A stretch of 11,404 nucleotides of DNA, taken from assembly GCA_019236085.1 (NCBI GenBank), contig JAFAJR010000146.1:1-11404 (forward strand), written 5' to 3'. The first letter of the stretch is position 1. The number at the start of each line of letters is the position of its first letter. Source of the stretch: Candidatus Dormiibacterota bacterium (GTDB lineage: Bacteria > Chloroflexota > Dormibacteria > Aeolococcales > Aeolococcaceae). This document shows, in pieces, positions 7,757 to 11,404 of this stretch. Position numbers and translations under genes: made by a program. The notes beneath the pieces are model-generated. The model searched no databases, was not told where the DNA came from, and worked only from the letters and a program-made list of their open reading frames with translations.

Positions 7757-9133
7757 TCATCCCAGGCCGAGCGAGCTCGGGTCGAGCCCTCGCAGCTGCC
7801 GCAGCATCTTGGCCTTGCCCCGCATGCCCTTGCCGGGTTTGCCGCCAAGAGCCTTCATCAGGTTCTGCATGTCGTCGAAGCCCTTCAGCAGCTTGTTCAC
7901 CTCGACGGTGTTGGTGCCGCTGCCCGCCGCTATGCGTTTGCGCCGCGAGCCCTTGATGATGTCCGGGCGACGGCGCTCCTGCGGGGTCATCGAGAGGACG
8001 ATTGCCTCCATGCGCGAAAGGTCGCGCTCAGTCGGCATCGCCGAACCCGCCTGCTGCATGAGCTTGCGGCCGCCGGGCAGCATGCCAAGGATGCCCTCGA
8101 CCGGTCCCATGGTGCGCAGCTGGCGCAGCTGCTCCAGGAAGTCCTCCATGGTCAGACGGCCCGACATCGACTTCTCCATCACTTCCTGGGCACGCTTCTC
8201 GTCGACGTGCTGACGCGCTCGTTCTGCCAGGGTGAGGATGTCGCCCATGCCGAGGATGCGCGAGGCCATCCGGTCCGGGGCGAACGGTTCCAGGTCCCCC
8301 ACTTTCTCGCCGGTGCCGCAGTACATGATCGGCTTGCCGATCGTCTCGCGCATCGACAGCGCGGCACCGCCGCGAGCGTCACCGTCGAGCTTGGTGAGCA
8401 GCACGCCGTCGATGCCCACCTCTCGCTCGAAGGCTGTGCCGACGTTCACCGCCTCCTGGCCGGTCATGGCGTCGACCACCAGGACCGTCTCGTTCACCTC
8501 GACCATCTGGCGGATGCGCCTGAGCTCCTCGAGCAGGGCGTCGTCGATCTGCAGGCGCCCGGCGGTGTCCAGGATGACGACGTCGCAGTTGAGCCGAGCC
8601 GCCTCCGCCACGCCGCGGCGGGCCACCGACGGCACGTCGGCTGACCCCTCGGGCAGCGCCACCGGCACCTGGTTGTCGCGCCCCAGCTTCTCCAGCTGCT
8701 GCACCGCCGCCGGGCGCTGCAGGTCTGTCGCCACCAGGAGCGGCCGGTGTCCCTCGCGCCGGACGGCGAGTGCCAGCTTGGCCGCCGACGTCGTCTTGCC
8801 GCTGCCCTGGAGGCCGATGAGCATCACCACCGTCGGGGGATGCGGCTGGTAGCGGATGCGCCGGGTCTCGCCGCCGAGCAGCGCTACCAGCTCGTCGTTG
8901 ACGATCGTGACGATCTGCTGCCCCGGTGTCAGCGATTCCAGCACCTCCGAGCCCACGGCCCGCTCCCGGATCCGGTCGACGAAGGCACGGGCCACCCTGA
9001 AGTTGACGTCAGCCTCGAGGAGAGCCACCCGCACCTCGCGCAGGCCGGCCTCGACGTCCTCCTTGCTGAGGCGGCCCCGGCCGGAGAAGCGCCGGAATAC
9101 GGCTGTGAGTCGGTCGCTGAGAGAGTCGAACAC
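7757..9133 (-). CDS. ffh: Signal recognition particle GTPase Ffh (SRP54)
   Basis: The protein of the signal recognition particle; it binds signal sequences and 4.5S RNA and delivers ribosomes to FtsY at the membrane. The 458-residue protein has the N domain (1-90), then the G domain: GLQGSGKTT at 107-115, TDLQRPAAVQQL near 136-147, DTAGR at 189-193, DAMTGQ at 221-226, TKLDGDARGG at 247-256. The Met-rich M domain (about 300-435) has SGRLTMEDFLEQL and the RNA-binding helix-turn-helix region near RRRPDIIKGSRRKRIAAGSG. Length is normal. The start is GTG at 9133, with GGAGG six bases upstream inside the end of ylxM; the gene starts two bases after the ylxM stop. The SRP RNA gene is not in this window. 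Confidence 0.98.
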   Translation of the reverse strand: MFDSLSDRLTAVFRRFSGRGRLSKEDVEAGLREVRVALLEADVNFRVARAFVDRIRERAVGSEVLESLTPGQQIVTIVNDELVALLGGETRRIRYQPHPPTVVMLIGLQGSGKTTSAAKLALAVRREGHRPLLVATDLQRPAAVQQLEKLGRDNQVPVALPEGSADVPSVARRGVAEAARLNCDVVILDTAGRLQIDDALLEELRRIRQMVEVNETVLVVDAMTGQEAVNVGTAFEREVGIDGVLLTKLDGDARGGAALSMRETIGKPIMYCGTGEKVGDLEPFAPDRMASRILGMGDILTLAERARQHVDEKRAQEVMEKSMSGRLTMEDFLEQLRQLRTMGPVEGILGMLPGGRKLMQQAGSAMPTERDLSRMEAIVLSMTPQERRRPDIIKGSRRKRIAAGSGTNTVEVNKLLKGFDDMQNLMKALGGKPGKGMRGKAKMLRQLRGLDPSSLGLG

Positions 9134-9135
9134 CG

Positions 9136-9450
9136 CTAGCCTCCGTCCACCACCGTGAGCCGGGCGCGGAGCTCGGCCTCGACCGCGTCCCGGCGGTCGA
9201 GCTCGGCTGCCAGGCCCAGGTGCTCCTCAAGCCGTTCCAGCTGGGCCAGCGCGCGCCGGACCAGGTCGTGGGCTCCGCTGCGGCTGCAGCCGATGTGCTC
9301 GGCCAGCTCGCTGAACGACCAATCCTCGTCGAGGTGAAGGCGACAGGCTTCGCGCTGATGGGTGGTGAGCACGCCGCCATAGACGTCGAGCAACCGCTGC
9401 TGCGTCGCCCGGGGGGTGCCGGCCCCGCCACCGATAACTGTCAAGGTCAA
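9136..9450 (-). CDS. ylxM: YlxM-like helix-turn-helix protein
   Basis: A small protein encoded next to ffh in Firmicutes and relatives, thought to modulate the SRP system; in streptococci it was reported to interact with SRP components. The longest version has 104 residues. LLDVYGGVLTTHQREACRLHLDEDWSFSELAEHIG resembles the YlxM core (…LLTEKQR…Y…D.S..EIAE...). It is followed by CSRSGAHDLVRRALAQLERLEEHLGL, a sigma-70-region-4-like HTH (about 45-68) and a C-terminal coiled-coil-like helix. No ATG or GTG is available: the start is TTG at 9450 or TTG at 9444, the latter with AAGG eight bases upstream. It begins 15 bases after the ftsY stop and ends 2 bases before ffh. Assignment rests on HTH pattern and position. 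Confidence 0.85.
   Translation of the reverse strand: MTLTVIGGGAGTPRATQQRLLDVYGGVLTTHQREACRLHLDEDWSFSELAEHIGCSRSGAHDLVRRALAQLERLEEHLGLAAELDRRDAVEAELRARLTVVDGG
9140..9144 (-). promoter_or_regulatory. Shine-Dalgarno of ffh
   Basis: GGAGG six bases before the GTG at 9133, embedded in the last ylxM codons. It supports coupled translation of the two genes. Confidence 0.7.
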
Positions 9451-9465
9451 GGCCTTGGCAGGATA

Positions 9466-10410
9466 TCAGGGATTGAACAGCGCGTCGAGGTATGCAGGCG
9501 GATCGAACACGTTGAGGTCGTCGATGCCCTCGCCCAGGCCCACCAGCTTCACGGGCACCCCAAGCTCCTCCTCGATGGCCAGCACAGTGCCTGCCCGCCC
9601 GGTGCCGTCGAGCTTGGTCACCACCAGCCCTGTGAGCTGCATGGCTTCGTGGAAGGCGCGCGCCTGCTGCAATGCGTTGAGCCCTGTCGCCGCCTCGATC
9701 ACCAGCAGTGTCTCCTGCGGGGCCTCGGGAATGAGTCGCTCTGCCACGCGGCGCATCTTGGCCAGCTCAGCCATGAGGTTCGCCTTGGTCTGCAGGCGGC
9801 CGGCGGTGTCGACCAGGACGGTGTCGGTCCGGCGTGCCTGGGCCGCCTGGATGGCGTCGAAGACGACAGCACCAGGGTCGCCTCCCGGCTGGTGGGCCAC
9901 GACCTCGGCGCCGCCGCGGTCGGCCCAGACACGCAGCTGGTCGATTGCCGCCGCGCGGTAGGTGTCAGCCGCCGCCACCAGCACGGTGCGGCCTTCGGCC
10001 CGCAGCCGGTGGGCGAGCTTGCCGGTGGTGGTGGTCTTGCCGCTGCCGTTGACCCCCACCAGGAGCACCACGCTGGGCCGGTCGCTGATGTGCAGCTCGC
10101 GGTCCTTGGCCATGATCTGGGCCAGAACGCGCTTCAGCGCCGCCACGGCCTCGCCGGTGTCGTGGATGGCCTCGTTGCGCACCACGTCGCGGAGGGTGAC
10201 CACCACCCGCTCGGCCACCCCCACGCCGGTATCAGCGGCGATGAGCGCCTCGGTCAGCTCGTCGTAAAAGCTTTCGTCGACCCGCCGCCCGGTCCGCACC
10301 GTGTCGCGCAGGTGCTCGTTGAAGCTGTCCGACGCCCGGCGCATCCGCGGCGACATCCGCCGCCACCAAGCGCTGCGGTGCGCCGCCGGCACCACCTCCT
10401 CCTCAGGCAT
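9466..10410 (-). CDS. ftsY: Signal recognition particle receptor FtsY
   Basis: The membrane-associated SRP receptor GTPase that pairs with Ffh to hand ribosomes to SecYEG. It has 314 residues. A short N-terminal Arg-rich segment (HRSAWWRRMSPRMRR) replaces the long acidic A domain of E. coli and may contact the membrane. The N domain (about 25-100) precedes the G domain: GVNGSGKTTTTGK at 119-131, DTYRAAAIDQL at 149-159, DTAGR at 201-205, TKLDGT at 265-270, GLGEGIDDLNVFDP at 291-304. Two usual motifs differ: DxxTGQ reads EAATGL (239-244), and GTAKGG reads GTGRAG (269-274). The ATG at 10410 starts 23 bases after the smc stop with a poor Shine-Dalgarno (GAGG 13 bases away). The frame stays open to 10548 inside smc, but that stretch has no FtsY similarity. 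Confidence 0.97.
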   Translation of the reverse strand: MPEEEVVPAAHRSAWWRRMSPRMRRASDSFNEHLRDTVRTGRRVDESFYDELTEALIAADTGVGVAERVVVTLRDVVRNEAIHDTGEAVAALKRVLAQIMAKDRELHISDRPSVVLLVGVNGSGKTTTTGKLAHRLRAEGRTVLVAAADTYRAAAIDQLRVWADRGGAEVVAHQPGGDPGAVVFDAIQAAQARRTDTVLVDTAGRLQTKANLMAELAKMRRVAERLIPEAPQETLLVIEAATGLNALQQARAFHEAMQLTGLVVTKLDGTGRAGTVLAIEEELGVPVKLVGLGEGIDDLNVFDPPAYLDALFNP

Positions 10411-10433
10411 CGCCGAAAAATCGCCTCGACGGC

Positions 10434-11404
10434 TCAGGAGGGGACCGGCCGCAGCGCCGATCCGGTGAGCGCCTCGCTGTGCGCCTCGGCGTCGAAGCGG
10501 ACGCCGAGCACCGAGCTCACCCCGTCGGCGTCGATGGTGACGCCCCACAGCACGTCGGCCGCGGCCATGGTGATGTGGTTGTGTGTGACCACGATGAACT
10601 GCTGGCGCTCGGCAAGGCGGCGCAGCAGCCTGGTGAAGCGCAGCACGTTCGAGTCGTCGAGAGCCGCGTCCACCTCGTCGAAAACGTAGAAGGGGCTGGG
10701 GTTCACCTGCTGCAGGGCCAGGACCGTCGCGAGTGCGGTGAGCGCGCGCTCCCCTCCGCTCAGGAGACGCAGCGGGCCGAGACGCTTGCCCGGCGGCTGG
10801 GCGAGGATCTCGACGCCGGGCAGCAGGGCCGCCTCCTCGTCGTCGTTCGCGGGGTTCTCCGCGCCCTCCTCGAGCTTGAGGGCGGCGCGTCCGCCGGGGA
10901 ACAGCTCGGCGAAGACCTCGCCGAAGCGCTGCGAAACGTCGGCGAACACCGCCTCGAAGCGTCGCTCGACGTCGCGTGTCAGCCGGGCCGCAATGTGCCG
11001 GATGTCCTCACAGGCGGCGCGGAGGTCGTCTCCGTCGCGGTGCAGCGCGGCGACGCGATCCGCGAGCAGCGCATGCTGCTCGGGCGCCATCGCATTGACA
11101 GCTCCCAGGGCGGCCACCCGGCGCTCCAGGCGCCCGATCTCCCGTTCCGCCTTCTCTGCCGCGTCGGGGTCCCAGTCCTCGCCGTCGTCGACATTCTCAT
11201 CCCGGGCCGCTGCTGCCATTCGGTCCACCTCGTCGGCAGCCTGGCGAAGCTCCTCGGCGGCCGCCTCCTGCTCGTCGGCCGCCCGGGCCAGCGCCACCGC
11301 GATCTCGGAGCGCTCGAGCTCGACGGCGCGCGCCGCGGCCTCGAGCAGCTCCAGCGGCTGCTGGGTGGCCGCGTTCTCAGCCTCCAGCGCTCCGAGTGAA
11401 GTCT
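10434..11404 (-). CDS. smc: Chromosome partition protein SMC, C-terminal 322 residues
   Basis: The SMC ATPase compacts and organises the chromosome with ScpA/ScpB. The window holds the end of the C-terminal coiled coil and the ATPase C-lobe; the gene continues beyond the right edge. The frame is open to the last base, so the GTG at 11297 is not a start. Ala/Glu-rich coiled coil (EIGRLERRVAALGAVN, then QHALLADRVAALHRDGDDL) leads into FAELFPGGRAAL, the ABC signature LLSGGERALTALA, Walker B FYVFDEVDAALDD and the H-loop QFIVVTHNHITMAAADVLWG. A short acidic insert (EEGAENPANDDEEA) lies before the PGVEI strand. The C-terminus extends about 25 residues past the ATPase fold. It lies directly upstream of ftsY, the usual order in many Gram-positive lineages. 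Confidence 0.97.
   Translation of the reverse strand, partial: TSLGALEAENAATQQPLELLEAAARAVELERSEIAVALARAADEQEAAAEELRQAADEVDRMAAAARDENVDDGEDWDPDAAEKAEREIGRLERRVAALGAVNAMAPEQHALLADRVAALHRDGDDLRAACEDIRHIAARLTRDVERRFEAVFADVSQRFGEVFAELFPGGRAALKLEEGAENPANDDEEAALLPGVEILAQPPGKRLGPLRLLSGGERALTALATVLALQQVNPSPFYVFDEVDAALDDSNVLRFTRLLRRLAERQQFIVVTHNHITMAAADVLWGVTIDADGVSSVLGVRFDAEAHSEALTGSALRPVPS

Noticed and set aside
7723..7848. N-terminal extension of the rpsP frame
   Set aside because: It overlaps the ffh 3' end and has no S16 similarity; AGGAGG precedes the GTG at 7722.
10411..10436. T5 run after smc as an intrinsic terminator
   Set aside because: Only 3-4 bp stems can form before the run; ftsY follows at once and the cluster looks co-transcribed.
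10411..10548. N-terminal extension of the ftsY frame into smc
   Set aside because: Arg-rich out-of-frame smc sequence; the ATG at 10410 after the smc stop is more plausible.
9220..10689. 489-codon open frame on the plus strand opposite ylxM, ftsY and the smc end
   Set aside because: It spans three well-supported minus-strand genes and has no recognisable domain.

Overview
The window is a very GC-rich (about 70% by eye), almost gap-free bacterial chromosome segment in which every gene lies on the minus strand. In transcription order (high to low coordinates) it reads smc (3' part), ftsY, ylxM, ffh, rpsP, khpA, rimM, trmD, rplS, yraN, comM/yifB, dprA, topA, hslV (5' end). Most neighbours overlap by 1-4 bases or sit within a few tens of bases. 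The only non-coding gaps above 30 bases are dprA-topA (111), rplS-yraN (about 43, depending on the yraN start), ffh-rpsP (34) and yraN-comM (33). There is no RNA gene, mobile element, CRISPR array or gene-free stretch above 300 bases.

Organism: the order is a compressed version of the Bacillus-type smc-ftsY-ylxM-ffh-rpsP-...-trmD-rplS-...-dprA-topA-...-hslV region, but with high-GC codon use, GTG starts and a long acidic S16 tail. YlxM, an HslV with a five-residue N-terminal extension, and a TopA with four zinc ribbons argue against ordinary Actinobacteria. A high-GC Terrabacteria lineage (Chloroflexota, Dormibacterota or a high-GC Firmicutes-like group) is the best inference. Phylum is not settled by sequence reading alone.

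Functionally, the right part (11404-7757) encodes chromosome organisation (SMC) and co-translational membrane targeting (FtsY, YlxM, Ffh). The middle (7722-5318) encodes ribosome and tRNA maturation: S16, the KH protein KhpA, RimM, the tRNA m1G37 methyltransferase TrmD and L19. The left part (5274-1) encodes DNA processing: the YraN nuclease-like protein, the ComM helicase, DprA, topoisomerase I, and then the HslV protease.

The most interesting non-coding signal is in the 33-base yraN-comM gap. Two tandem 14-bp palindromes, ACACT-N4-AGTGT, are separated by 3 bases and run into the comM GTG start codon. Each also contains a TACACT -10-like hexamer, and no Shine-Dalgarno sequence is visible. 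This suggests a separately regulated, possibly leaderless, comM-dprA unit. Other points are a yraN frame with no ATG/GTG/TTG at the expected start, several substitutions at usually conserved TrmD and FtsY positions, and acidic tails on both ribosomal proteins. No wholly new system is evident; this is a conserved housekeeping region with a few unusual details.
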